This document shows, piece after piece, positions 15,377 through 24,747 of a DNA stretch of 64,000 nt. Source of the DNA: Flavobacteriales bacterium UBA952 (lineage in GTDB: Bacteria; Bacteroidota; Bacteroidia; Flavobacteriales_D; Crocinitomicaceae). The notes beneath the pieces are model-generated. The model had not been told where the DNA came from. It did no database searches and saw only the letters and a program-made list of their open reading frames with translations. The translations under genes were made by a program, and so were the position numbers. The stretch covers positions 124,001-188,000 of the forward strand of contig DBCS01000008.1 of NCBI GenBank assembly GCA_002293185.1, read 5' to 3'. How positions within the stretch are numbered: position 1 is the stretch's first letter; every line of letters starts with the position of its first letter.

Positions 15377-18165
15377 TAGCCCGTTACTTTCCCTTTATCT
15401 ACTGCCGGAATGCCGTTGGTCATCCAACTCGGGGCTGCTTCATTCATGAGGTAGTGGTCAAAGAATTGCCGCATCCGAATAGACAAATCGTATTTATTTG
15501 CCAATTTGGTGAGGTTGTGGTCGTCTCCATTATAGTTTAGCATCCAGCAAGGTTTAGCCAAGCGGCGCATTCCGTTGTAGAGTTCTATACCTTGGTACCA
15601 CGGAACAGCACCGTCTTGGTCATTGGCCATGATCAACAGTGGGGTTTGTACTTTGGGTAAGTGAAACAATGGTGAGTTTGCTATGTATAGCTCTGGCTTT
15701 TCCCAAATGGTGGCGCCAATGCGGCTTTGGGTGCTTTCGTACTGAAACTGTCTATTGAGCCCGCTACCCCAACGGATGCCACCGTACGCCGAAAACATAT
15801 TGCTCACGGGCGCACCGGCCATGGCGGCAGCAAAGCGTGTTGTCATGGTAATGAGCATCGCACTTTGGTAACCACCCCAACTCTGCCCCTGCAAGCCCAT
15901 GCGTTTGTCGTCTATCGGATAATTCTTGATGAGGTGATCTGCTGCACTCATGATACTGTTGTAGGCGCCTTCTGCCGGTTTTCCAGGTTGGTAACGAATG
16001 TCTGGTACGAATACCAAATAACCACCACTGGCATACTCGGTTGGGTTAATGATACTTGCCGAAGGCTTGGGTGCTTGGTAGTTGTGTAGGTTATCCGAAT
16101 TGAGTTCGTAATAATAAAATAAGAGCGGGTATTTTTTGCTTGGGTCGTAGTTTTCAGGTTTGTAAAGCAAGCCTTCTAATTCTTTGCCATCGTAGGCCTT
16201 CCATTTGACGCTTTCCACCGTAGCCCAATTGTAAGCGCTTTGCTGCGGATTAGCCACTGAAATTTGGCGTCCAGCATTCCAATTGGCTTTGTGTAGCCAT
16301 AGGTCAGGATAGGTGTTAACGTCCATTTTTCTGAGTAAATAGGTATTGGTTTTCTCTGCTTTTTTAAACCCGGCAATTCTTTGAGGAATTTCAATCGTTT
16401 TTTGCAGCCCGCTTTGATCGTATAGATAAAGTATTTCATTCTTATTGGATTTGCGCAGCCCGATAAAATAACCGTCCCGAAGATCCAAAAAGGCGGAGTC
16501 GCGGTGGTTGCGTTCAAAGCGAAGCTCAATTTGGTCTGTGGTGGCACTTTCATTGGAAACACTCGTTAGGGTTTTAGCTTCGATATCATAGCGCCAAATA
16601 TCGAATTCAGACTGCAAACAAACTGCTTTGGCATTTTTGGTAAAACCAAGGTAACCCACCGGCCCGGCTTCCATCGGCATGCCATTTAAGTCTTCTTCCC
16701 ATTTGATATCCATTCTGCTGCAGTTCATGCAGGTATGTTTTTGCTTTTCGATGTCGAGCAGCATCCATTTTTGCCCTTCTGTGAGGTAATACGTAAAAAA
16801 CCGTGCATCGGCAGATAACTCGCTGTTGTAAGCCCAACCCTTGCCCAATAATTCTAATTTGCCTGTTTCGAGCTCAATGCGGTAGTAATCACTCCGAGAT
16901 GGCGCTTTCCATTGTGCCTCTATTTGGTAAGGGTCTTGATTGCGCGCAATTAAGTACGGCGCTTGCATTTGTTTATCGATCGAAACGCGGATGGTATCGT
17001 TTTCGAGGGGGACTAAACGGTCACTGTTGAGGTGGTAAACGTAGAGCAAGCCGCGTTTGAGGTCTTGTTCTTTTGTGAGCAGTTGTTGGGGCTGGATATT
17101 CAAATCTTGGTAGTGCCAAATATCTAAATTGACTTTTTCGCGGTCTATAAGCGTGTCTTTTTGCTCTTTTTCTCGGGGTGTTATTGCAAAATAAAGCAAC
17201 TGACTGTTATCGCTAAACAGTGGTTTTCGGCCTGTGGCAATGCACTGGTAAGCGCCATCAGCGCTTGGATTAAAATCTGTAGAGTCGCCAAAATTAGTTG
17301 TTTTGAGCTGGCTTAAGTCAAAAAGCAAGAGTTGTCTGTTTTTGATTTTCGAGGTATCCGTACTATATAAAAAAGTGAGCAACGCATTATTTGGGCTCCA
17401 AGTGAGGTCAGAAACAAGCGGCTGGGCCTCAAATTCTTTGAGCAAGCTCAAGTCATTAGTTTGGTAAATACAGACCTGCAAGGAGTCCATTTTAACTTTT
17501 CTTTGCCTTATTACTGCAATCTTGGACCCGTCAGGGCTCAAAGCGAAAGCAGTGATGCTATCTAAAAACGGAAAATTATCTTGCCCGGCGGTGTATACCT
17601 TTAAGCGGTTTCCTTCTGTTTTGTATGGGTTTGCTTTTACAGGTTCGGGTTTTTTCCAAAAGAGGAGTTGCTCCCATTTTGTAGGCTCGGTCTTTTTTAC
17701 TTTTTGCGGAGTCACTTCCTGAAGAAATGCCAAAACAGGCGCTTCTTCGGCCGGTTGCACTTGCTTGACTTGATCAAATTTGAAAATAGTATCTTGCGAT
17801 AGGTGGTAAATATATAAAGAGTCTTTGGGCCACTTTTTTTTATCGACCTTATCGAGTTCGCGTTTGCGGAGTGTATCGAAGTCTGGGCTCATTTCCCAAG
17901 CCAAAAAACTTTCATCGGAGGCAATAAGGGCGTTATTGCCGCGCAAAATAGAATCGTGTTTTTGTGTTGCAGCGTAGTAAAAGTGTAAAACCGGATTTCC
18001 TCTGAGCACCGTAAGCTCATAGCTCACAATTTGTCCGGTTTTAGAAATTTGTTCTTTTTCTAATCGTTTCCAGGTATCATAGGCCTTGTCATCAAGTGCG
18101 GGCTTTTGAGCAAAAAGAAGGAGCGCATTACTCAAGAAGAGCAGCAGTAGAAGAAGGTGTTTCAT
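15373..18165 (-). CDS. Prolyl oligopeptidase-family (S9) serine peptidase, exported
   Basis: This 930-aa protein has a signal peptide (residues 1-19, ending LLFAQ), a long region fitting a beta-propeller, and a C-terminal alpha/beta-hydrolase domain. The nucleophile motif is GQSWGGYQS near residue 760, followed by the acid in ANDQDGAVPW and the His in GDDHNL. It probably degrades peptides in the periplasm. Its ATG overlaps the stop of the upstream transporter gene by 4 bp (ATGA), so the two are co-transcribed. The 3' end overlaps bshB1 by 4 bases on the other strand. Confidence 0.9.
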   Translation of the reverse strand: MKHLLLLLLFLSNALLLFAQKPALDDKAYDTWKRLEKEQISKTGQIVSYELTVLRGNPVLHFYYAATQKHDSILRGNNALIASDESFLAWEMSPDFDTLRKRELDKVDKKKWPKDSLYIYHLSQDTIFKFDQVKQVQPAEEAPVLAFLQEVTPQKVKKTEPTKWEQLLFWKKPEPVKANPYKTEGNRLKVYTAGQDNFPFLDSITAFALSPDGSKIAVIRQRKVKMDSLQVCIYQTNDLSLLKEFEAQPLVSDLTWSPNNALLTFLYSTDTSKIKNRQLLLFDLSQLKTTNFGDSTDFNPSADGAYQCIATGRKPLFSDNSQLLYFAITPREKEQKDTLIDREKVNLDIWHYQDLNIQPQQLLTKEQDLKRGLLYVYHLNSDRLVPLENDTIRVSIDKQMQAPYLIARNQDPYQIEAQWKAPSRSDYYRIELETGKLELLGKGWAYNSELSADARFFTYYLTEGQKWMLLDIEKQKHTCMNCSRMDIKWEEDLNGMPMEAGPVGYLGFTKNAKAVCLQSEFDIWRYDIEAKTLTSVSNESATTDQIELRFERNHRDSAFLDLRDGYFIGLRKSNKNEILYLYDQSGLQKTIEIPQRIAGFKKAEKTNTYLLRKMDVNTYPDLWLHKANWNAGRQISVANPQQSAYNWATVESVKWKAYDGKELEGLLYKPENYDPSKKYPLLFYYYELNSDNLHNYQAPKPSASIINPTEYASGGYLVFVPDIRYQPGKPAEGAYNSIMSAADHLIKNYPIDDKRMGLQGQSWGGYQSAMLITMTTRFAAAMAGAPVSNMFSAYGGIRWGSGLNRQFQYESTQSRIGATIWEKPELYIANSPLFHLPKVQTPLLIMANDQDGAVPWYQGIELYNGMRRLAKPCWMLNYNGDDHNLTKLANKYDLSIRMRQFFDHYLMNEAAPSWMTNGIPAVDKGKVTGY

Positions 18166-19079
18166 CGTTTTGATTTATGAAAAGAGACTAAATATACGCC
18201 GGTAAAAATAAACAACATGTAGAGAATGCGTTCTAAAGTAATGGTATGAGTGTAGTCGGCAGCCCAACCGAGCATGGCAAAGAGCACCGTAAAACACATG
18301 ACCATGACAGGCTGGGTATAAATATAGGCGGCCGAAACTGTTGCACTCACGTATTTTAGTGCAAAAATGGAAAGCAAATAAGTCAGAAAAGTGACACCAA
18401 CAATTACATAACTGATTTTGTACCAAGCACTGGCCGGAATGTGCTCAAACTGAACGGCAGATAGGTGGCTCCAAGTAGGAGGGAAGAGCAGCAAAAGGAG
18501 CAGTCCGATGCTGAACACATAGGTGATGACCTGAATGGGGCTGTATTTGAGCAGGAGCGGTTTGGAAAGCACGAGGTAAAGCGCATAACTCAGTGCATTA
18601 ATGAGCAAGAAGAGGTCGCCGATAGGCGAAGCGCCCGGCAGCTTACCTGAACTAAGGGTAAGTAGAATGGCACCCGCAGCCCCAATGAATATGCCGGTAT
18701 AATTATGCGCACTGAGTTTTTCTTTGGTAATGACGGCAGCTAAGATAAAAACCATTAGGGGGTTTAGGGCCATAATAATACCCGCATTGAGGGCCGACGA
18801 CAAATTGAGCCCATGAAAAAAGAACAGCTGATTAACCGCTACTCCAAAAAGGCCTGCAGCTGCAAAGCGCCAGTAGTCGGAGCGGTCTACGGGTTTTCTT
18901 TTTTGTGTGAAGAGCAAGATCCAAAACAAGAGTACAGCGCCACTGACGCGCAGCAAAATAAACGTATTGGGGTCGAGGTATTGCGGCATGACACCTTTGG
19001 CCAACACATGGTTGGCGCCATACAGCAAATTGACCAACAAGAGCGCGAGATGCGCTTTGAGAATTTGTGAACCCAACAT
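18162..19079 (-). CDS. EamA/DMT-family membrane transporter
   Basis: This 305-aa inner-membrane protein has about ten hydrophobic segments arranged as two EamA repeats. NLLYGANHVLAKG and LNPLMVFILAA are typical EamA-like sequences. The family exports amino acids, nucleosides or other metabolites; the substrate here is unknown. I chose the ATG at 19079 because a TACCTTTG element lies 4 nt before it. A longer reading from 19133 would run through the divergent recF promoter and start. It is the first gene of a two-gene unit with the S9 peptidase, which hints at export or salvage of peptide products. Confidence 0.85.
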   Translation of the reverse strand: MLGSQILKAHLALLLVNLLYGANHVLAKGVMPQYLDPNTFILLRVSGAVLLFWILLFTQKRKPVDRSDYWRFAAAGLFGVAVNQLFFFHGLNLSSALNAGIIMALNPLMVFILAAVITKEKLSAHNYTGIFIGAAGAILLTLSSGKLPGASPIGDLFLLINALSYALYLVLSKPLLLKYSPIQVITYVFSIGLLLLLLFPPTWSHLSAVQFEHIPASAWYKISYVIVGVTFLTYLLSIFALKYVSATVSAAYIYTQPVMVMCFTVLFAMLGWAADYTHTITLERILYMLFIFTGVYLVSFHKSKR

Positions 19080-19083
19080 AAGG

Positions 19084-19091
19084 CAAAGGTA
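19084..19091 (-). promoter_or_regulatory. -7 element TACCTTTG for the DMT transporter gene
   Basis: Full consensus match on minus, then CCTT and the ATG at 19079. It is divergent from the recF -7 element 10 bp away. Confidence 0.55.
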
Positions 19092-19100
19092 GTTATTCCG

Positions 19101-19108
19101 TATCTTTG
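19101..19108 (+). promoter_or_regulatory. -7 element TATCTTTG for recF
   Basis: Full consensus match on plus, then TTAC and the ATG at 19113. Transcription would begin at or very near the start codon. Confidence 0.55.
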
Positions 19109-19112
19109 TTAC

Positions 19113-20216
19113 ATGCACCTCTCGCACTTGCATTTAGTCAATTACAAGAACTACCCCGACCTCGAACTTGATTTCGTAGCGGGCATCAACGGAATTGTAG
19201 GGCCAAACGGCGCCGGCAAGACCAACATTCTAGATGCAGTCTACTACCTGAGTATGTGCAAGAGCTACCTTAATGTCAATGACCGCCACAACATGCGCTT
19301 TGAGCAATCGTTTTTTTCGATCTCTGGCCAATGGCAGCTCGACCAAAAAACGCATGAGGTGCAGGTGGCCTACAAGGCCGGCGTCAAGAAGCAAATCAAA
19401 TGGAATAAAAAAGCCTACGACAAACTTACCACGCACATTGGTAAGTTGCCCGTGGTATTTATTTCTCCCTACGATGGCGACCTCATTGCAGAGGGTTCTG
19501 ACTTGCGCCGTAAATGGATGGACGGCATTTTAGCTCAACTAGACAAAACCTATTTAGAAGAAATTCAGCGCTACGCTCGGCTGCTCGAACAGCGCCATGC
19601 CGTGTTGCGCAATATGCACGAACACCGTCTCTTTGATCCAGACGCCATTGAGGCTTGGGACGCCCAACTCATTCCAAGCGGCAACTATATTCATGCCCAG
19701 CGCAAAGCATTTTTAAATGAATTCATTCCGGTCTTCAAGCGCTTTTATCAAGAAATTGGCCAAAATGCGGAAGAAGTAGACATCAGTTACCGCTCGCAAC
19801 TTTCCGAAGCCCCTTTTGAAGAACTCATGCAGGCCTCTGCCAGAAAAGATGCAATTACCCAATATACGAACATCGGTATCCACAAAGACGACCTCTTATT
19901 TACGATCAAAGGGCACCCGGTCAAAAAATTTGGTTCTCAGGGGCAGCAAAAATCATTTATTATTGCCCTGCGCTTGGCACAGTTCGATTGGCTCAAGCAA
20001 CACAAAGGTCAAAAACCCGTTTTGCTACTCGACGATATCTTTGATAAACTCGATAACGAACGCGTTGCCCGCCTTATTGCGTTGGTGAGTGCAGACTACT
20101 TTGGTCAGGTACTCATTACCGATACTGACCCTCAGCGCATGCAGGCCCTTTTTGAGCAGCTACCCGGAGCAACCCAATTATTTCAAATCAAAGACCAACA
20201 AGCCCAAGCCCTATGA
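19113..20216 (+). CDS. recF: DNA replication/repair protein RecF
   Basis: This 367-aa SMC-like ATPase loads RecA at ssDNA gaps with RecO and RecR. Walker A is GPNGAGKTN (residues 30-38). The signature region KKFGSQGQQKSFIIALRLAQ and the Walker B region LLLDDIFDKLD lie near residues 270-315, and ITDTD follows. Length is normal. The last 4 bases overlap the DUF721 gene (ATGA), giving the recF-DUF721 pair common in Bacteroidota. dnaA, dnaN and gyrB are not adjacent. Confidence 0.96.
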   Translation: MHLSHLHLVNYKNYPDLELDFVAGINGIVGPNGAGKTNILDAVYYLSMCKSYLNVNDRHNMRFEQSFFSISGQWQLDQKTHEVQVAYKAGVKKQIKWNKKAYDKLTTHIGKLPVVFISPYDGDLIAEGSDLRRKWMDGILAQLDKTYLEEIQRYARLLEQRHAVLRNMHEHRLFDPDAIEAWDAQLIPSGNYIHAQRKAFLNEFIPVFKRFYQEIGQNAEEVDISYRSQLSEAPFEELMQASARKDAITQYTNIGIHKDDLLFTIKGHPVKKFGSQGQQKSFIIALRLAQFDWLKQHKGQKPVLLLDDIFDKLDNERVARLIALVSADYFGQVLITDTDPQRMQALFEQLPGATQLFQIKDQQAQAL

Positions 20217-20518
20217 GTTCAGACAACAAAAGACAAGGCGAAGAAAAGCCACTCGGGCAATTAGTCAAAGGAATCATGAAAGCCTATGGTCTCGACGACA
20301 AATTGAAGGCCTACGACCTCATTGCCGCATGGCCCGAGCTCATGGGCACTGCAGTTGCCAAGCGCACCACTGATATCCGCATCGAAAACAATACCCTTTA
20401 CCTCAAAATCGATTCGAGTGTTATGAGAGACGAACTCTTTCATGGCAAGCAAATTATTATTTCGCGTTGTAATCAGTTTGTGGGCGAGGAGCTCATCCGA
20501 GATGTTTGGTTTAGCTAG
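20213..20518 (+). CDS. DUF721 (DciA-like) protein
   Basis: This 101-aa protein carries the DUF721 core: GLDDKLKAYDLIAAWPELMGTAVA, then YLKIDSSVMRDELFHGK. DUF721 includes DciA, the ancestral loader or partner of the replicative helicase DnaB in bacteria without DnaC. Overlap with recF (4 bp) points to shared expression and a role at forks. The helicase-loading role is from family knowledge and not shown for this branch. Confidence 0.85.
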   Translation: MSSDNKRQGEEKPLGQLVKGIMKAYGLDDKLKAYDLIAAWPELMGTAVAKRTTDIRIENNTLYLKIDSSVMRDELFHGKQIIISRCNQFVGEELIRDVWFS

Positions 20519-20532
20519 TTTTTGTAATTTTG
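20505..20532 (+). promoter_or_regulatory. Promoter for the P5C dehydrogenase gene
   Basis: TTTG (20505-20508), a 16-nt spacer, then TAATTTTG (20525-20532), 21 nt before the ATG at 20554. The -33 half lies inside the end of the DUF721 gene. Confidence 0.5.
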
Positions 20533-20553
20533 TTTACTTAATCAATCCATTAT

Positions 20554-22182
20554 ATGTCAAACGCATTTTTTAAAGTCCCAGTTGCCATCAACGAGCCTGT
20601 TAAATCTTACGCTCCTGGCTCGTCAGAGCGCGCATCTTTGCTTGCCAAATATCAAGAATTTAAAGACCGTAGCCCTATCGAAGTCCCGATGTATATCGGC
20701 GGTTCTAAAGTCACTACAACCAATAAAAAGGCACTCATTATGCCCCACGACCACCAAAAAGTCATTGGGCACTATAACCAAGGCGATGCAACGCATGTAA
20801 CAGCAGCCATTGACGCTGCATTACGTGCAAAAACAGCTTGGGCAGCTTTGCCATGGCAAGACCGCGCTGCCGTTTTCTTGCGCGCTGCAGACCTCCTTGC
20901 AGGTCCTTTTCGCGACCGCCTCAATGCGGCTACCATGCTCGCGCAGTCCAAAAACGTTTTTCAAGCCGAAATCGACGCCGCTTGCGAGCTCATCGATTTT
21001 TTTCGTTTCAACGTCCAATACATGACCCAAATCTACAGCGAGCAGCCGGGGTCTTTACCCGGTATGTGGAACCGCTTAGAATACCGCCCACTAGAAGGCT
21101 TTGTCTTTGCACTCACCCCTTTTAATTTTACATCTATCGCCGCAAACCTCTCAGCTGCACCAGCCATGATGGGCAATGTTGTTGTTTGGAAGCCAGCCGA
21201 AACTCAAATATATTCGGCTCAGGTCATCATGGAACTTTTCGAGGCAGCCGGCTTGCCTGCAGGGGTCATTAACATGGTAACAGTAAGTGGACAAGTTGCT
21301 GGCGAGGTCATTTTTGCCCACAAAGATTTTGCAGGTATACATTTTACAGGTTCTACTGACGTATTTCGTCAGCTCTGGAAAAACATCGCCAATAACATCG
21401 AAAACTACCGCTCTTATCCGCGTATTGTGGGTGAAACCGGCGGCAAAGACTTCGTTATGGTGCACAACAGCGCCAACGCAGCCGAGGTAGCCACTGCGCT
21501 CTCTCGCGGTGCCTTTGAATTCCAAGGCCAAAAATGTTCTGCTGCCTCACGTGCTTATATCCCAGAAAGCCTTTGGCCTGCAGTTCAAGAAATCTTAGTG
21601 GCGCAGGTCAATTCCTTCAAACAAGGCAGCCCTGAAGATACCTCCAATTTTGTCAATGCCGTCATTAGTGAGCGTGCTTTTGATAGAATAGCTGGATATA
21701 TCGATTACGTCAAAGCCCAACCAGATGCTCAAATCATCACCGGCGGCACCTATGACAAAGCGGTGGGTTACTACATTGCCCCGACAACCGTCGTGACCAC
21801 CAACCCGAAATTCCGCACCATGGTCGAAGAAATCTTTGGCCCTGTGCTCACCATCTACGTTTACCCAGATGCCCAATATTCAGAAACCCTTGACCTCGTC
21901 GATCAAACTTCAGAATATGCACTCACAGGCTCTATCATTGCTACTGACCGCTATGCTATTCAGTTGGCCAATGAAAAACTCATGAATGCTGCTGGTAATT
22001 TCTACATCAATGACAAGCCAACAGGTGCTGTTGTAGGCCAACAACCATTCGGTGGCGCACGCGGATCCGGTACTAACGACAAAGCTGGTGCAGCCATGAA
22101 CCTCATGCGTTGGACTTCCGCACGTACCATCAAAGAAACGTTTGTGCCACCAGCCGATTACCACTATCCTTTTTTGGGCTAG
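20554..22182 (+). CDS. pruA: L-glutamate gamma-semialdehyde (1-pyrroline-5-carboxylate) dehydrogenase
   Basis: This 542-aa NAD-dependent aldehyde dehydrogenase oxidises glutamate semialdehyde to glutamate, the last step of proline breakdown. The length and LTPFNFTSIAANLSAAPA, IHFTGST, the Glu in VGETGGKDFV (near 294) and the Cys in GQKCSAASR (near 328) match stand-alone P5C dehydrogenases of the eukaryote/Bacteroidota type. The C-terminal GGARGSGTNDKAG is typical. It is not fused to proline dehydrogenase, and no putA is adjacent. Confidence 0.95.
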   Translation: MSNAFFKVPVAINEPVKSYAPGSSERASLLAKYQEFKDRSPIEVPMYIGGSKVTTTNKKALIMPHDHQKVIGHYNQGDATHVTAAIDAALRAKTAWAALPWQDRAAVFLRAADLLAGPFRDRLNAATMLAQSKNVFQAEIDAACELIDFFRFNVQYMTQIYSEQPGSLPGMWNRLEYRPLEGFVFALTPFNFTSIAANLSAAPAMMGNVVVWKPAETQIYSAQVIMELFEAAGLPAGVINMVTVSGQVAGEVIFAHKDFAGIHFTGSTDVFRQLWKNIANNIENYRSYPRIVGETGGKDFVMVHNSANAAEVATALSRGAFEFQGQKCSAASRAYIPESLWPAVQEILVAQVNSFKQGSPEDTSNFVNAVISERAFDRIAGYIDYVKAQPDAQIITGGTYDKAVGYYIAPTTVVTTNPKFRTMVEEIFGPVLTIYVYPDAQYSETLDLVDQTSEYALTGSIIATDRYAIQLANEKLMNAAGNFYINDKPTGAVVGQQPFGGARGSGTNDKAGAAMNLMRWTSARTIKETFVPPADYHYPFLG

Positions 22183-22200
22183 GCTAAAAAAAATCAAGCC

Positions 22201-22917
22201 ATGCGTGTTGTTTTAGTCATTTTCTTTTTTACAATTTGCTCTTTTGGAGCTGCCGCACAGTGGCGTTGGTATTTGCAAGCAGAAGTCGGCGCCAATAAAC
22301 AAGAATTTCAGCAGGCCTACGCACTTACTCAACAACCTTTTGATCCAGAATCATTTTGGAAGGGGACAGCCGGTGGCGAGCTCCAATTTGGCTATACCTT
22401 TTTAAAGGTGGTCACTGCCTACACAGGTCTTGGTTATGCACATCAGAATCTCGCGTATCAAACTACTGAATGGGCTACCGACGACTCCGGCGCACCGTTT
22501 TTATTGCTTTGCCAAAAGAATGCAAGCGGCGAACTCCTTACTTTGCCTATAGGTTTAGAATTTAAGGCGCTGAGTGTGCATTTGGGTGGTGGTATGCAGT
22601 ACCGCTACCGTGTTCAAGGCACCATGCAACGAGATTTTTACGCTTTTTACCCTGGTGCACCTTCCGCAAACTTGCTAAGTTCTGATGAAGTTGAGCATAC
22701 ACAAGCCAAATTAGATATGGGTTATTTCGCTTATTTGCAGTGGAACCCCACCAAAAGGATAGGTTTACGCGCCAGTGCTTACCGCGGCTTTCGCGATCTC
22801 AGTAATGGTGCAGAGGTGGGTGCTTTCAATGAATGGCAGCAGCTCTTTAATTCGGAATCTCTGATTATCAAGAATTTACAGTTCAACCTTGGCTTGAACA
22901 TTCGTTTATCGGAATAA
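22201..22917 (+). CDS. Putative outer-membrane beta-barrel protein
   Basis: This 238-aa protein has a signal peptide ending AAAQ (residue 19). Strand-like alternating segments follow, such as LQFGYTFLKVVTAYTGLGYAH and FNLGLNIRLSE at the C-terminus. The composition and end fit a small outer-membrane barrel. I do not recognise a named family. It lies 18 bp after pruA and 7 bp before the DUF2141 gene, so all three may be co-transcribed. Confidence 0.7.
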   Translation: MRVVLVIFFFTICSFGAAAQWRWYLQAEVGANKQEFQQAYALTQQPFDPESFWKGTAGGELQFGYTFLKVVTAYTGLGYAHQNLAYQTTEWATDDSGAPFLLLCQKNASGELLTLPIGLEFKALSVHLGGGMQYRYRVQGTMQRDFYAFYPGAPSANLLSSDEVEHTQAKLDMGYFAYLQWNPTKRIGLRASAYRGFRDLSNGAEVGAFNEWQQLFNSESLIIKNLQFNLGLNIRLSE

Positions 22918-22924
22918 GTATAGC

Positions 22925-23362
22925 ATGATGAAGTTGCTTATTTTTATTTGCTTATTTGGTGTCTTGACCTCATTTTCTTTTTCGAATAGCTCCGAGACAA
23001 AGTATAATTTACAGGTCAGCGTGAGTGCCGTATCTAGTTCGAGAGGTTGGGTTGAGTTTGCGCTCTACAGAAATCCGGACACCTTTGCAAAGGTAGGCAC
23101 TACGTATCGTTTGGCGCGCACTGATGCCCAAAAAGGAATGGTCACTTATACCTTTAAAGACCTGGAGCCAGGTAAATACGCAGTTGTGGTTTATCATGAC
23201 GTCAACCAGAATAAAATTTGCGATAAAAATTTCTTTGGCGTCCCGACAGAAGCTTACGCTTTTTCGAATAATGTGAGGCCCAACCTAAGCGTCCCGGGTT
23301 TTGAAGAATGCAGCTTCAAATTTAGTCAAGACCGCACTATCCATATCAAAATGGTGTACTAA
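22925..23362 (+). CDS. DUF2141 exported protein
   Basis: This 145-aa protein has an N-terminal hydrophobic signal segment and a small beta-sandwich with DUF2141 features: WVEFALYRNPDTF, YTFKDLEPGKYAVVVYHDVNQN and FFGVPTEAYAFSNN. The DVNQNKICD stretch looks like a Ca-binding-type loop. Function is unknown; family members are predicted to be periplasmic. Start may be either of two adjacent ATGs (22925 or 22928). Confidence 0.8.
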   Translation: MMKLLIFICLFGVLTSFSFSNSSETKYNLQVSVSAVSSSRGWVEFALYRNPDTFAKVGTTYRLARTDAQKGMVTYTFKDLEPGKYAVVVYHDVNQNKICDKNFFGVPTEAYAFSNNVRPNLSVPGFEECSFKFSQDRTIHIKMVY

Positions 23363-23374
23363 GCCTTTTACCTT

Positions 23375-23953
23375 TCAAACAGACTTCAGTTGAATCAGTA
23401 CTTCTTCTATTTGTTGGAGCAACGGTTGCCCATCGTTTTGGATGATATACGGAGTTAGGCCCATTTTTTTGGCATCTGGCCATTGATTGGCCACGCGGCT
23501 TAGTATTTCTTCACGACTCAAGTTGTCTCTGGCTTGTACGCGTTGAATTCTTGTTTCGAGCGGCGCAATGATCAGAATTGTTGCATCGAATTGTTGGTAG
23601 GCAGCGGTTTCAAAAAGAATGGCCGCTTCATTGAAAACAAGATCAGTAGTTTGTTGCCCAGCCCATTCGTTGAAGCGCTCTCGCACCAACGGATGCAGCA
23701 ACTTAGAAACCCGTTCTTTTAATATTGGGTCTGAAAACAAGCGCTCCGCTAAATAACTGAATTGAAAGGCGCCGTCTTTATAAATATCCGCTCCAAAAAT
23801 TAGGCTCATTTCTTTTTTGACCAGCGGATGCGCAACATACAGTTTTTTAGCCTCCACGTCGGAATAGAATACAGGGTAGCCCATGTGTTCGAGCACCCCT
23901 GCTATGGTACTTTTACCCGATCCGATTCCGCCAGTTAAACCAATGTGTCTCAT
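23375..23953 (-). CDS. coaE: Dephospho-CoA kinase
   Basis: This 192-aa enzyme phosphorylates dephospho-CoA to CoA, the last step of CoA synthesis. The P-loop GLTGGIGSGKST starts at residue 5. MGYPVFYSDVEAKKLY, HPLVRERFNEW and the RDNLSREEILSRVANQW lid region match CoaE. Length is typical. A TAATTTCG element lies 4 nt before the ATG, divergent from the methyltransferase promoter. Confidence 0.95.
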   Translation of the reverse strand: MRHIGLTGGIGSGKSTIAGVLEHMGYPVFYSDVEAKKLYVAHPLVKKEMSLIFGADIYKDGAFQFSYLAERLFSDPILKERVSKLLHPLVRERFNEWAGQQTTDLVFNEAAILFETAAYQQFDATILIIAPLETRIQRVQARDNLSREEILSRVANQWPDAKKMGLTPYIIQNDGQPLLQQIEEVLIQLKSV

Positions 23954-23979
23954 CTCCCGAAATTAGCAAAAGAATGTTG

Positions 23980-23987
23980 TAAATTTG
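23980..23987 (+). promoter_or_regulatory. -7 element TAAATTTG for the methyltransferase gene
   Basis: Full consensus match, then CTGT and the ATG at 23992. No TTG at the ideal -33 distance. Confidence 0.5.
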
Positions 23988-23991
23988 CTGT

Positions 23992-24747
23992 ATGCCGCAA
24001 AAAGAATGGTTCGCCACTTGGTTCGATTCACCGTATTATCATTTGTTGTATCAGCACCGCGACGACAACGAAGCGCAGTTGTTTTTGAACAAACTTATTG
24101 GCGTACTTGAATTAAAACCAAGTGCACGCATTCTCGATCTTGCCTGTGGAAAAGGCCGTCATTCCATTACCTTGGCTCAAATGGGCTTTGAGGTTTTAGG
24201 CGCCGATTTAGCTGCCAATAGCATTGCAGCTGCCCAAGAAAATCAGAACGCGCTGCAGCTAGACAAGCTCCAATTTGTCGTTCATGACATGCGCAAGCCC
24301 TTTACTGGGCAATATTTTGCTGCTATTTTTAATTTGTTTACAAGTTTTGGCTATTTCGATACACTTGAAGAGAACCAAGCTGTTTGTAAGGCGCTTGCAG
24401 CCATGCTGCAACCTGGAGGCATGGTCGTGATCGACTTTTTGAATGCGCCAAAGGTATGTGCGGCACTCAAGCCAACTGAAATTGTTATCAGAGACGGTAT
24501 TCAATTTAATATTGAACGTTGGCATGATCAAAAGCACATCTTTAAAAAAATTGAGGTGCGTGCAACTACTGAAAATACCCCAAATGCTATTTTTACCGAA
24601 AGGGTTCAAGCATTGACGTTGGCGCATTTTGAAGCACTGTTATCTCCTTATTTTGAGCTCCAAGCAACTTACGGCTCTTATGCGCTCGAGGCTTATGACC
24701 CTACAACAAGTGATCGCCTTATCCTTATTGCAAAAAAGAAACCATGA
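23992..24747 (+). CDS. Class I SAM-dependent methyltransferase
   Basis: This 251-aa cytosolic protein has the Rossmann-type SAM fold: motif I ILDLACGKGRHSI near residue 45, an acidic residue after strand 2 (VLGADLA), and MLQPGGMVVIDF near residue 137. The acceptor substrate cannot be told. The last 4 bases overlap the ZIP transporter gene (ATGA), so the two are translationally coupled. Confidence 0.85.
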   Translation: MPQKEWFATWFDSPYYHLLYQHRDDNEAQLFLNKLIGVLELKPSARILDLACGKGRHSITLAQMGFEVLGADLAANSIAAAQENQNALQLDKLQFVVHDMRKPFTGQYFAAIFNLFTSFGYFDTLEENQAVCKALAAMLQPGGMVVIDFLNAPKVCAALKPTEIVIRDGIQFNIERWHDQKHIFKKIEVRATTENTPNAIFTERVQALTLAHFEALLSPYFELQATYGSYALEAYDPTTSDRLILIAKKKP

